Assembly: GCF_030547245.1 (NCBI RefSeq)
Contig: NZ_JAUOQT010000004.1
Span: 377,001-441,000, forward strand
Direction: 5' to 3'
Length of the DNA stretch: 64,000 bases
Source: Oceanihabitans sp. 2_MG-2023
GTDB taxonomy: Bacteria; Bacteroidota; Bacteroidia; Flavobacteriales; Flavobacteriaceae
The notes beneath the pieces were generated by a model. The model was not told the origin of the DNA. It saw nothing but the letters and a program-made list of their open reading frames with translations, and searched no databases. Below, in pieces: positions 36,058-43,721 of the stretch. Every line of letters starts with the position of its first letter. The first letter of the stretch is position 1. The position numbers were made by a program, and so were the translations under genes.

Positions 36058-36606
36058 TTATTTGCTAATTTCAGGATATTCTAAAAACAATTGGTCTACT
36101 AATTCTTTTGTGTACTTTTTTAAAGCATGTTTAGATTTATTTAATTCACAAGGAATGGAAGCTTGCCATATCACTTGATTTTTTTCAATATCGGAAACAT
36201 AAATAATAAGTGCTTCTTGCGTATAAATTACGGTATTTATAGTGCAAGTTCTCCAATAGTCGAATTCACTTTCGAATTCACAGTTTCGCACTATATTTTC
36301 TTTTTCAATAATTGAGATTTTAAAACCAGCCTGTAATTGTGGTTTAAATACATTGGTTTTGTATCCCAAAGCAGCCATTTGATTATCTAATTCATTTCCT
36401 ATTAATTGACGTACAAAAGCATTATCTAAATTTGTATACTTGGTATTGTCAACTTGAAAATCATCTAAACAAAGAACATATGTTTCGTAGTAATTAAAAT
36501 CTATTTTATCATCATAATCGGAGATAATGTCTTCTGTTACAGCACAACCAAATAAAAGAATAACTGTAAAAAGGCTTAAAAATTTTAAAACGATTAAAGA
36601 TCTCAT
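36058..36606 (-). CDS. DUF4136-like lipoprotein
   Basis: A 182-residue lipoprotein (lipobox LLFGC) with a mature domain starting SDYDDKIDFNYYETYVL, a central VRQLIGNELDNQMAALGYKT and a late DIEKNQVIWQASI. This is the layout of DUF4136 outer-membrane lipoproteins of Bacteroidota and Proteobacteria, function unknown. It is the last gene of the minus-strand group starting at rlmD, 70 bases past the DinB gene. Confidence 0.72.
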   Translation of the reverse strand: MRSLIVLKFLSLFTVILLFGCAVTEDIISDYDDKIDFNYYETYVLCLDDFQVDNTKYTNLDNAFVRQLIGNELDNQMAALGYKTNVFKPQLQAGFKISIIEKENIVRNCEFESEFDYWRTCTINTVIYTQEALIIYVSDIEKNQVIWQASIPCELNKSKHALKKYTKELVDQLFLEYPEISK

Positions 36607-36676
36607 GATATAAGTATTATACCTTAAAGGTCTTTCTTTAAAAAGTGTTTAACTATGATATTTGTCAGTTTTATAG

Positions 36677-37204
36677 CTAATATTTTTCTTGAAGTATTTT
36701 AGTATGATGTTCTATATGATATGCTGTCCACATAATAATTTCTCTTACTGGCATTTTTCCCATTAAAGGATGTGGTAAAATATAGCTATCCAGTTGTTTA
36801 TCGTTCCAGCGTTTTAAGGTTTTGTATTGTAGTTTTTTATTCTCTACTTGTAATCTGTTAAGAATGTATTCTTTTTCACTTAAAGTAGGGGTTTTCATGT
36901 TTTGCGATCCTTTAAAAGTGCTTCCTTTTACGTTTTTTAAACGTTCATGATACCGATTTACAATTGTATCATAATCTCTTAAGTCTCTATTTGCTTTACC
37001 AAATTTAAATTTTAATAAAATTTTTGGCATACTTAACGCATCATTTAGCGGCTTTATACTTTGAAGCAAGTGCAATGCTTGTTGACCAGAGGTCCATTTT
37101 CCTTCTGGGCCTTTTTGCCATTTATCGTCTTCTTGATTTTGCAACCAATTTAAAAGTGTAGTATGTTTTTCTTCTAAATTGCTTACAATATCTTCCTTGT
37201 TCAT
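36677..37204 (-). CDS. DinB-family four-helix protein
   Basis: A 175-residue DinB_2-type protein. It has the helical bundle with WLQNQEDDKWQKGPEGKWTS and the metal-type histidines ALHLLQS and TAYHIEHHTKIL near the end. DinB proteins bind metal through three His and act in thiol transfer or stress responses. ATG 37204 is chosen; the longer frame up to 37318 would overlap DUF6048 by over 100 bases and begin with a hydrophobic stretch read from the wrong frame. Starts four bases after the DUF6048 stop. Confidence 0.8.
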   Translation of the reverse strand: MNKEDIVSNLEEKHTTLLNWLQNQEDDKWQKGPEGKWTSGQQALHLLQSIKPLNDALSMPKILLKFKFGKANRDLRDYDTIVNRYHERLKNVKGSTFKGSQNMKTPTLSEKEYILNRLQVENKKLQYKTLKRWNDKQLDSYILPHPLMGKMPVREIIMWTAYHIEHHTKILQEKY

Positions 37205-37208
37205 TAGT

Positions 37209-37928
37209 TTATCCTTTTTTAAATAAAGGAATAAGGTAAGAAATATTATAGCCATAGCCAACACCAAAGCTACTACCATCATAAGTTCTATTATAACCTG
37301 GAACATATAGATTTTCAAAGTTCTCTGGTTGGTCTTGACTAAAAATATTTTTTAATTGCGCATTAAGCCCGATAAATAAATTTGGTAATATTTCTGCTTT
37401 AATACCAATTATTAATTCTGCCCATATTGCTGTAAGTCCACTAAATTTTTTGGATTCGTTAGAAATTTCAGGATCCCAATATTGGTCTTGAGAATATACC
37501 GAGTAGCTATTTCTAGTTTGACTAAAAGTACTTGCACCAACACGTAAACCTCCATAAATCATATTATGCATACCAAACCAATTGGTGTATGTGTTGTAAT
37601 CTACTCCAGCCTTAAAATAAGAACCAGAAGCTGTTGCGTTAATATTGTCGTTACCTAAAGTTCTTTCTTCTGTACCTAATTCTCCAGCAACATATAAACG
37701 TTTTGTTAGTCTAAAATCTGCCATAATCTCAAAACCTTTATAGTCGTCTTCGAGGGCAGTTCTTATTAGTTTACTTAAATCTCCTCCAATACGAAGTCCG
37801 TATTTTTGAATATGTTTAATAGAATCTTTCTTTGCTTTAGCAATACTGTCATTTTGTGCATTAACAGATACACAAAAGAGCATAAAAAAGAGAAATATAT
37901 TAATGGAAAAGGTTAAAGTGCGCTTCAT
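37209..37928 (-). CDS. DUF6048 outer-membrane beta-barrel protein
   Basis: A 239-residue exported protein: signal peptide 1-24 (FFMLFCVSVNAQ), then beta strands alternating in polarity and ending in the barrel-type aromatic GYGYNISYLIPLFKKG. Strands such as KRLYVAGELGTEE and MIYGGLRVGASTF suggest an eight- to ten-stranded barrel. The Bacteroidota family DUF6048 is uncharacterised. The start overlaps the last 29 bases of the DUF6452 gene, an unusual overlap suggesting translational coupling of this conserved pair. Confidence 0.8.
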   Translation of the reverse strand: MKRTLTFSINIFLFFMLFCVSVNAQNDSIAKAKKDSIKHIQKYGLRIGGDLSKLIRTALEDDYKGFEIMADFRLTKRLYVAGELGTEERTLGNDNINATASGSYFKAGVDYNTYTNWFGMHNMIYGGLRVGASTFSQTRNSYSVYSQDQYWDPEISNESKKFSGLTAIWAELIIGIKAEILPNLFIGLNAQLKNIFSQDQPENFENLYVPGYNRTYDGSSFGVGYGYNISYLIPLFKKG

Positions 37929-38442
37929 CTTCGTTGCTAATTGGTTCGTTATCTGTTGTTGATAGTATGTAGTCTATCCATTTATCTCCATCGTCTTCTA
38001 TGCTTATAGTAACATTTTCGAAAACGGTTTTATAGCCACAAGCTTTAGATACATATTCTAGTTTTGTAACATAATGAATGGTTATTATATCTTCATTTCC
38101 GTCTACATAATCATCTGTATCATCATCTGGAGTTCCATTATCATTAATAGAATAATCATTATGTAATTTAAACTGCGTAGAAGTTTCTGTAGTTTTTAAT
38201 GGCAAATAAACACTATTAGCAGTAACTACATCATAATCACTTAAAACAGCATCATTGTCTACGCCCTGTGCTCTAAAATTTAGTACATTTTTTAGGTTTT
38301 CTGTATTTGCACTATTATAAAATTGCATATAAAGATGTGCTGTGGTAGAAGTATCGTCGGAACATAAATCATCTCTTTCACAACTTAAAAAAATGGTAAA
38401 AAGGATAAGTACTGGTATTAGTATGATTTTTAATTTTTTCAT
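37900..38442 (-). CDS. DUF6452 family exported protein
   Basis: A 180-residue lipoprotein-like protein: lipobox LILFTIFLSC then ERDDLCSDD. DUF6452, always beside DUF6048 in Flavobacteriia, has unknown function. The mature part is beta-rich with Asp/Asn-heavy loops (VDNDAVLSDYD, NDNGTPDDDTDD) that could bind calcium. ATG 38442 begins a normal signal peptide; the frame could run from 38472. 35 bases downstream of rlmD, so probably the same transcript. Confidence 0.8.
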   Translation of the reverse strand: MKKLKIILIPVLILFTIFLSCERDDLCSDDTSTTAHLYMQFYNSANTENLKNVLNFRAQGVDNDAVLSDYDVVTANSVYLPLKTTETSTQFKLHNDYSINDNGTPDDDTDDYVDGNEDIITIHYVTKLEYVSKACGYKTVFENVTISIEDDGDKWIDYILSTTDNEPISNEDEAHFNLFH

Positions 38443-38477
38443 ATTTATTTTCCGAAAAAACGGAAATCGCATTAAAT

Positions 38478-39890
38478 TTATCTTTTTTCTAAAAGTACAA
38501 CATTTTCAACATGAAAAGTTTGCGGAAACATATCTACAGATTGTAATTTAGTCACTTTATACATGTCTTTCATTAAAGCTAAATCTCTAGCTTGTGTTGC
38601 ACTATTGCAACTTACATAAACTATTTTATTTGGCGCAATGTTTAATATTTGATTAACAACATCTTTATGCATTCCATCTCTAGGAGGATCTGTAATAATT
38701 ACATCAGGTTTACCGTGTGTTTCAATAAACTCTTGATTAAATACGTTTTTCATATCGCCTACATAAAAATCGGTATTATCAATTTTATTTAGTTTGGCGT
38801 TTTCTTTTGCAGCAAGAATAGCATCTGGAACAGCCTCTACACCAACTACTTTTTTAGCTTTTTTAGCAACAAATTGCGCAATAGTTCCAGTTCCTGTATA
38901 TAAATCGTATACTAACTCATTGCCAGATAATTCAGCAAAATCACGTGTTATTTTATATAATTCGAACGCTTGCGCGGAATTGGTTTGGTAAAAAGATTTA
39001 GCATTAATTTTAAACTTTAAACCTTCCATTTCTTCAAAGATATGATCTTCTCCTTTATAGCAAACAACTTCTTGATCGTAAATAGTATCATTAGCTTTTT
39101 GGTTAATGATATATTGTAAGGATGTAATTTGTTTAAATTCTTCGGAAAGGAAATCTAATAATAATTCTCGTTTTTCTTTATCGTCTTTAAAAAACTGAAC
39201 TACTACCATGATATCTCCAGTCGAAGAGGTACGAATCATTAACGTACGAAGCAAACCTGTTTGATTTCTGGTATTAAAGAATTCCATATCATTATCTAAA
39301 GCAAACTGTTTAACAGCATTACGAATAGCGTTTGAAGGATCTGCTTGTAAATGACACTTTTTAACATCCAGAATTTTGTCCCACATACCAGGAATATGAA
39401 AACCTAAAGCATTTCTGTCTCCTAAATCGTCTGAAGATTCAACTTCTTCATACGTTAACCAACGAGAATCGCTAAAAGAGAATTCCATTTTATTTCTATA
39501 AAAATATTGTTCAGCAGCTCCTAAAATAGGAGTAACTTCTGGAAGTTCTATATGCCCAATTCTAGTTAAATTATTGGTAACTTCTTTTTGTTTATAAAAC
39601 AATTGGTGCTCATATGCCATGTCTTGCCATTTGCAACCACCACAAGTTCCAAAATGTTGGCAAGCAGGTGCTGTACGTTTGTCTGATAATTTATGAAAAA
39701 CGGTTGCTTTTCCTTCGTAATATGCTTTACGTTTTTTAAATGTTTGTACATCTACAACATCTCCAGGAACTGCGTTTGGTAAAAAAATCACTTTTCCATC
39801 TGGTGCTTTTGCAACGGTTTTACCTTTTGCTCCTGCATCTATAACTTCCACGTTTGTGAAAACTTGTTTTCTGTTTTTTCTTCTTGACAT
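38478..39890 (-). CDS. rlmD: 23S rRNA (uracil-5-)-methyltransferase RlmD/RumA
   Basis: A 470-residue m5U methyltransferase. A TRAM domain at 10-70, then an iron-sulfur cysteine set C77, C83, C86 (ACQHFGTCGGCKW) plus a later KKCHLQADPS, then the Rossmann part VYDLYTGTGTIAQFV, VITDPPRDGM and the catalytic cysteine in KIVYVSCNSATQ. These mark RlmD, which methylates U1939 of 23S rRNA. First gene of the run rlmD-DUF6452-DUF6048-DinB-DUF4136. The -7 box lies only four bases before the ATG, so the message may be leaderless. Confidence 0.93.
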   Translation of the reverse strand: MSRRKNRKQVFTNVEVIDAGAKGKTVAKAPDGKVIFLPNAVPGDVVDVQTFKKRKAYYEGKATVFHKLSDKRTAPACQHFGTCGGCKWQDMAYEHQLFYKQKEVTNNLTRIGHIELPEVTPILGAAEQYFYRNKMEFSFSDSRWLTYEEVESSDDLGDRNALGFHIPGMWDKILDVKKCHLQADPSNAIRNAVKQFALDNDMEFFNTRNQTGLLRTLMIRTSSTGDIMVVVQFFKDDKEKRELLLDFLSEEFKQITSLQYIINQKANDTIYDQEVVCYKGEDHIFEEMEGLKFKINAKSFYQTNSAQAFELYKITRDFAELSGNELVYDLYTGTGTIAQFVAKKAKKVVGVEAVPDAILAAKENAKLNKIDNTDFYVGDMKNVFNQEFIETHGKPDVIITDPPRDGMHKDVVNQILNIAPNKIVYVSCNSATQARDLALMKDMYKVTKLQSVDMFPQTFHVENVVLLEKR

Positions 39891-39894
39891 GTTG

Positions 39895-39902
39895 CAAAAA
39901 TA
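39895..39902 (-). promoter_or_regulatory. -7 box (TATTTTTG) of rlmD, possible leaderless start
   Basis: CAAAAATA on plus. Only four bases separate it from the ATG at 39890, so transcription would begin at about the start codon. Confidence 0.5.
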
Positions 39903-40068
39903 ATAATAGCAGTAAATAAAATGTATGTTATTTGAATTATCTTTAAAAGATTTCTAGTTTATTTTAAAAGTTTATCCTTTTCGTGAAGTAAATTTTAGTT
40001 TTATTCCTAAGATTCTCATTTTAGTGGAAATAAAATGAACCTTTTTAATTTTTTTACGTCTTTATAAT

Positions 40069-40578
40069 ATGCAAGTAGTAAATGTTCATAAACGAAAAAT
40101 TAAGCAACCTATTGAAAATGTTTCCGTGTTATTTAATACGATAGCAACAAATAAGGATGCCATTTGGCCTGTTAAAAATTGGCCAGCAATACGTTTTAAT
40201 GAAGGAGTAAAAGTAAAAAGTAAAGGCGGACATGGTATTATTAAATATACAATTATTGCTTTTGAAGAAGGAAAAAGTATCACCTTTAAATTTACCAAAC
40301 CAGATGGTTTTATTGGAATACATCAATTATTTCTAGAAATAGTTTCAGAAAAAGAAACAGAAATCATTCATGAAATAAGAATGCATACCTCTACTTTTAG
40401 AGCGTCTATTTTATGGTTTTTTGTAATTAAATGGTTGCACGATGCATTAATAGAAGAGGCTTTTGATAATGTTGAAAATCATTTTATGGAAGTAAAGAAA
40501 ATTCCGAGATACAATATTTGGGTACAATTTTTAAGAAATAGGTATAAAAGAAAACCGTTGCTAACCAAACAAGTATAA
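40069..40578 (+). CDS. SRPBCC/START-like fold protein
   Basis: A 169-residue soluble protein with a helix-grip look: an N-terminal strand VNVHKRKIKQPIENV, KDAIWPVKNWPAIRF, a KGGHGIIKYTIIAF strand and GKSITFKFTKPDGF, then a C-terminal helix LWFFVIKWLHDALIEEAFDNVENHF. The shape fits SRPBCC lipid- or ligand-binding proteins. It ends on the base before the sigma factor start (stop and TTG adjacent), so both genes share a transcript and perhaps function. The group (SRPBCC-ECF-DUF6768) is not one I know in detail. Confidence 0.7.
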   Translation: MQVVNVHKRKIKQPIENVSVLFNTIATNKDAIWPVKNWPAIRFNEGVKVKSKGGHGIIKYTIIAFEEGKSITFKFTKPDGFIGIHQLFLEIVSEKETEIIHEIRMHTSTFRASILWFFVIKWLHDALIEEAFDNVENHFMEVKKIPRYNIWVQFLRNRYKRKPLLTKQV

Positions 40579-41115
40579 TTGAAACCATACAAACATATAG
40601 ATGCACAATTGGTAGAAGCTTTTCAATCTGGCGATAAAGAAGCTCTAGCCAAACTGGTAAAAAGATGGCATTTTACGTTTTGTAAGAAAGCTTTTTGGAT
40701 TGTTAAAGACGCAGAACTTTCTAAAGATATAGCTCAAGATACTTGGCAAACAATTATTGATAAAATAGATACTTTGCAAGATAAAAATAGCTTTAGTAGT
40801 TGGGCTTTTCGTATTGTGTATTCTAAATCTTTAGATGTTTTACGAAAAAAAAATTACGAGCGATGTAATAACGAAGAATATGCGAAAAACCAGGATGCTA
40901 TAGCAGAAGATGCTTCTGAAGATACAGCTTTAAAAAAGAAAGTTTTAAGAGCAATTCAAGGTTTGTCTACAGAGCAGCAATTAGTTGTTAAGTTATTTTA
41001 TGTAGAAGAATATGGACTAAAAGAAATTAGCAAAACACTTAATATTTCTGTTGGTACAGCAAAATCTAGACTATTTTATGCTAGAGAGAAATTACGATTA
41101 ATATTAAAAAAATAA
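40579..41115 (+). CDS. ECF-type RNA polymerase sigma factor
   Basis: A 178-residue sigma-70 family factor with region 2 (SWAFRIVYSKSLDVLRKK) and region 4 (QLVVKLFYVEEYGLKEISKTL then GTAKSRLFYAREKL). It starts with TTG directly after the stop of the SRPBCC gene. No anti-sigma factor of the usual FecR or ZAS kind follows; instead a small membrane protein of DUF6768 does, which may fill that role. The target promoter is unknown. Confidence 0.9.
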   Translation: MKPYKHIDAQLVEAFQSGDKEALAKLVKRWHFTFCKKAFWIVKDAELSKDIAQDTWQTIIDKIDTLQDKNSFSSWAFRIVYSKSLDVLRKKNYERCNNEEYAKNQDAIAEDASEDTALKKKVLRAIQGLSTEQQLVVKLFYVEEYGLKEISKTLNISVGTAKSRLFYAREKLRLILKK

Positions 41116-41170
41116 AAAATAATTAATAACTGTTTTCCTCTTTTTGGAGAACTATAAAATTCGTTTTATT

Positions 41171-41554
41171 ATGAAAAATAATATGGAAGACATCGATGCA
41201 CTAATAAAAGAAACTTTATCTGAAGAAGAAGCAAAATTTTACGACACACTTGAAGAACAAGGTGTTTTAGGAATGATTTTCGGATTATTTAAAGGGAAAA
41301 ATAAATGGCTATTAATACTAATGAACATGATGACTCTAATCTTTTTTGGATTATTTATTTACTGTTTGGTCCAATTTTTCAATGTTGAAGCAACTAAAGA
41401 TTTATTAAAATGGGGATTAGCAAGTATCCTTTTTATGCTTGGAGTGAGTATGCTTAAAATTTTCGCATGGATGCAAATGGATAAAAATGCGTTGTTAAGA
41501 GAATTAAAACGATTAGAATTACAAGTATCCTCTATAGCTGGAAAAATATCTTAA
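41171..41554 (+). CDS. DUF6768 small membrane protein
   Basis: A 127-residue protein: an acidic N-terminal cytosolic part (MEDIDALIKETLSEEEAKF), then two hydrophobic helices (WLLILMNMMTLIFFGLFIYC; LLKWGLASILFMLGVSMLKIF) and a short helical tail. DUF6768 commonly follows ECF sigma genes in Bacteroidota, here 55 bases downstream, so it is a candidate anti-sigma factor or sensor. ATG 41171 taken; TTG 41144 is also in frame. Confidence 0.75.
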   Translation: MKNNMEDIDALIKETLSEEEAKFYDTLEEQGVLGMIFGLFKGKNKWLLILMNMMTLIFFGLFIYCLVQFFNVEATKDLLKWGLASILFMLGVSMLKIFAWMQMDKNALLRELKRLELQVSSIAGKIS

Positions 41555-41694
41555 TAAGATTTTTTATTCGGCACTAATATTTAGTAATTTGCAAGTCTTT
41601 AGGGATGATTTCTTTCCCACGCTGAATTTTCGACACTTCGAAAGGATAAAGGTAGATAAGGAATGGTTATTTTATAAATTAAAAATTATTAAAA

Positions 41695-42939
41695 ATGGCT
41701 GTTTTAGACCAATTAACATCGCAAGAAGCGATGGATTTAGAAAACAAGTATGGCGCACACAATTACCATCCGCTTCCAGTAGTACTGAGTAGAGGAGAAG
41801 GTGTATATGTTTGGGATGTAGAAGGAAAAAAATATTACGATTTTCTTTCCGCTTATTCTGCAGTAAACCAAGGGCATTGTCATCCAAAAATTATTGGAGC
41901 AATGGTAAACCAAGCACAAACTCTTACACTAACTTCTCGTGCGTTTTATAACGATATGTTAGGAGCGTTCGAAAAGTATGCAACAGAAACTTTTAAGTAC
42001 GATAAGTTATTACCAATGAATACGGGAGCTGAAGCTGTAGAAACAGCTTTAAAACTATGTAGAAAATGGGCTTACGAGGTAAAAGGAATAGACGAAAATG
42101 AAGCAGAAATTATTGTTTGTGAAAATAACTTTCACGGAAGAACTACTACAATTATTTCGTTTTCTAACGATCCAGTAGCTAGAAAAAACTTTGGACCTTA
42201 TACGAATGGGTTTATTAAAATTGAATACGACAACCTTATAGCTTTAGAAGAAGTACTTTCTAGCAATAAAAATGTTGCAGGATTTTTAGTAGAACCAATT
42301 CAAGGTGAAGCTGGTGTTTATGTACCAACCGAAGGATATTTAACAAAAGCAAAAGCATTGTGCGAAAAGTATAATGTTTTATTTATTGCAGATGAAGTGC
42401 AAACAGGAATTGCAAGAACTGGAAAAATGCTCGCAATTGATCATGAAAATATTAAGGCAGATATTTTAATTCTTGGAAAAGCATTGTCTGGAGGAGCTTA
42501 TCCAGTTTCTGCAGTTTTAGCGAACAATGCTATTATGAATGTTATTAAACCAGGAAATCATGGAAGCACATTTGGCGGTAATCCTGTAGCTGCTGCAGTT
42601 GGTATGGCTGCTTTACAAGTGATTAAAGACGAGAACCTAGCCGATAATGCACAAGCTTTAGGAAAATTATTTAGAACAGAACTTTCTAAATTTATAGAAA
42701 CATCTAATATTGTTAATGGTGTAAGAGGTAAAGGTTTGTTAAATGCTATTTTAATTAATGATGATGAAGAAAGTGAAACAGCTTGGAATATATGTATAGC
42801 TTTACGTGATAATGGGTTATTAGCAAAACCTACACATGGAAACATTATTAGATTTGCTCCACCTTTAGTTATGACCGAAGCGCAATTATTAGATTGTGTT
42901 GCTATTATTATAAAAACTTTAAAGCAATTTGAAAACTAA
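41695..42939 (+). CDS. rocD: Ornithine--oxo-acid transaminase
   Basis: A 414-residue PLP class III aminotransferase. It reads MNTGAEAVETALKLCRKWAYE, NFHGRTTTIIS, ADEVQTGIARTG and the lysine in ILGKALSGGAYPVSA (about residue 264), with the long N-terminal SAYSAVNQGHCHPKI typical of ornithine aminotransferase. Converts ornithine and 2-oxoglutarate to glutamate-5-semialdehyde and glutamate, linking arginine and proline metabolism. Transcribed alone with a small hairpin (TTTCGA/TCGAAA, 41628-41643) in its leader and closed by a perfect terminator. Confidence 0.93.
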   Translation: MAVLDQLTSQEAMDLENKYGAHNYHPLPVVLSRGEGVYVWDVEGKKYYDFLSAYSAVNQGHCHPKIIGAMVNQAQTLTLTSRAFYNDMLGAFEKYATETFKYDKLLPMNTGAEAVETALKLCRKWAYEVKGIDENEAEIIVCENNFHGRTTTIISFSNDPVARKNFGPYTNGFIKIEYDNLIALEEVLSSNKNVAGFLVEPIQGEAGVYVPTEGYLTKAKALCEKYNVLFIADEVQTGIARTGKMLAIDHENIKADILILGKALSGGAYPVSAVLANNAIMNVIKPGNHGSTFGGNPVAAAVGMAALQVIKDENLADNAQALGKLFRTELSKFIETSNIVNGVRGKGLLNAILINDDEESETAWNICIALRDNGLLAKPTHGNIIRFAPPLVMTEAQLLDCVAIIIKTLKQFEN

Positions 42940-42962
42940 TATAGAAGTGAAATATAAGTAAT

Positions 42963-42992
42963 AAAAAAAGCGACCAATTGGTCGCTTTTTTT
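42963..42992. terminator. Bidirectional terminator between rocD and the CCC-motif gene
   Basis: Perfect palindrome: AAAAAAAGCGACC and GGTCGCTTTTTTT around AATT, ending both convergent transcripts. Confidence 0.92.
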
Positions 42993-43010
42993 ATTTCAAA
43001 ATAATATATA

Positions 43011-43349
43011 TTATTGGTTTGTTTGTTGTAACTCTTCCATTCTTTGTTGCATAAGTTCTGGGTTTTGCATAGCATCCCAACCAATAAACATTACTGCCCA
43101 AATCATAAAAATTATAGTAGCAATACATAATATAATGCCAATTATTGCCATTATTTTACCAGCTTTTACATTTCCATATCCTAAGTAATTTTCAGGAGCT
43201 TCCTTGTATAAAGCAGTTGCTTTGCTGGATAGTACTATTGCAACGATTCCTAATACTAATCCAATAATTCCATAGCACCAGCAGGTTAAAATAGATAATA
43301 TTCCAAATACTAAAATAAGTGTCGAGTTTGGTAATGTTTGTTTTTCCAT
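43011..43349 (-). CDS. CCC-motif small membrane protein (DUF4190-like)
   Basis: A 112-residue protein with two hydrophobic segments, ILVFGILSILTCWCYGIIGL and KIMAIIGIILCIATIIFMIW, linked by a soluble YKEAPENYLGYGN. The TCWCYG turn gives two cysteines close together. Small membrane proteins of this sort are common in Flavobacteriia and often sit next to DUF2752; role unknown. Starts seven bases after DUF2752 ends. Confidence 0.75.
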   Translation of the reverse strand: MEKQTLPNSTLILVFGILSILTCWCYGIIGLVLGIVAIVLSSKATALYKEAPENYLGYGNVKAGKIMAIIGIILCIATIIFMIWAVMFIGWDAMQNPELMQQRMEELQQTNQ

Positions 43350-43356
43350 AGTTAGT

Positions 43357-43638
43357 TTAAATAAATTTGTTGATATAGTTAATAAAGATAATTAGAATAT
43401 TTATAATAAATAAAAGCATTAAGTATTTATGTCCGTTTTTTATTTTAAACTTAATGTGTAATACTAATAAAATTAGCATTAAAATAATGGTAAAAATTGC
43501 AGGATACATATTAAATGCAGCAGTAAAATCTCCCTGAACTATTAGTGCAACAGAGCGTTGCATACCACAACCTGGGCAGTCTATACCAAATAGTTTTTTG
43601 TTTAAACAAGGAAGCATGTAATCTTCAAATGAAGACAT
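43357..43638 (-). CDS. DUF2752 membrane protein
   Basis: A 93-residue protein of DUF2752 with the conserved FGIDCPGCGMQRSVALIVQGD motif, where CPGCG follows an intramembrane segment. Two further hydrophobic segments follow. Function unknown, found in many bacteria and near membrane enzymes. It is the first gene of the pair with the CCC-motif protein, behind a full promoter. Confidence 0.82.
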   Translation of the reverse strand: MSSFEDYMLPCLNKKLFGIDCPGCGMQRSVALIVQGDFTAAFNMYPAIFTIILMLILLVLHIKFKIKNGHKYLMLLFIINILIIFINYINKFI

Positions 43639-43661
43639 AAATTTGTTTGTTTTATATAATG

Positions 43662-43691
43662 CAAATGTATTAAAAAGCCAATTGTATACAA
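43662..43691 (-). promoter_or_regulatory. Promoter of the DUF2752 gene overlapping a terminator
   Basis: On minus, TTG (43691-43689), 19 bases, then TACATTTG (43669-43662), 23 bases before the ATG. The -33 triplet lies inside the terminator stem of the upstream T9SS gene. Confidence 0.6.
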
Positions 43692-43701
43692 TTGGCTTTT
43701 T
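43672..43701 (-). terminator. Terminator of the T9SS gene
   Basis: AAAAAGCCAATTG (43672-43684) and CAATTGGCTTTTT (43689-43701) form a 13-bp stem with loop TATA. Confidence 0.9.
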
Positions 43702-43721
43702 AGATTATAAATTGGTGTTGT

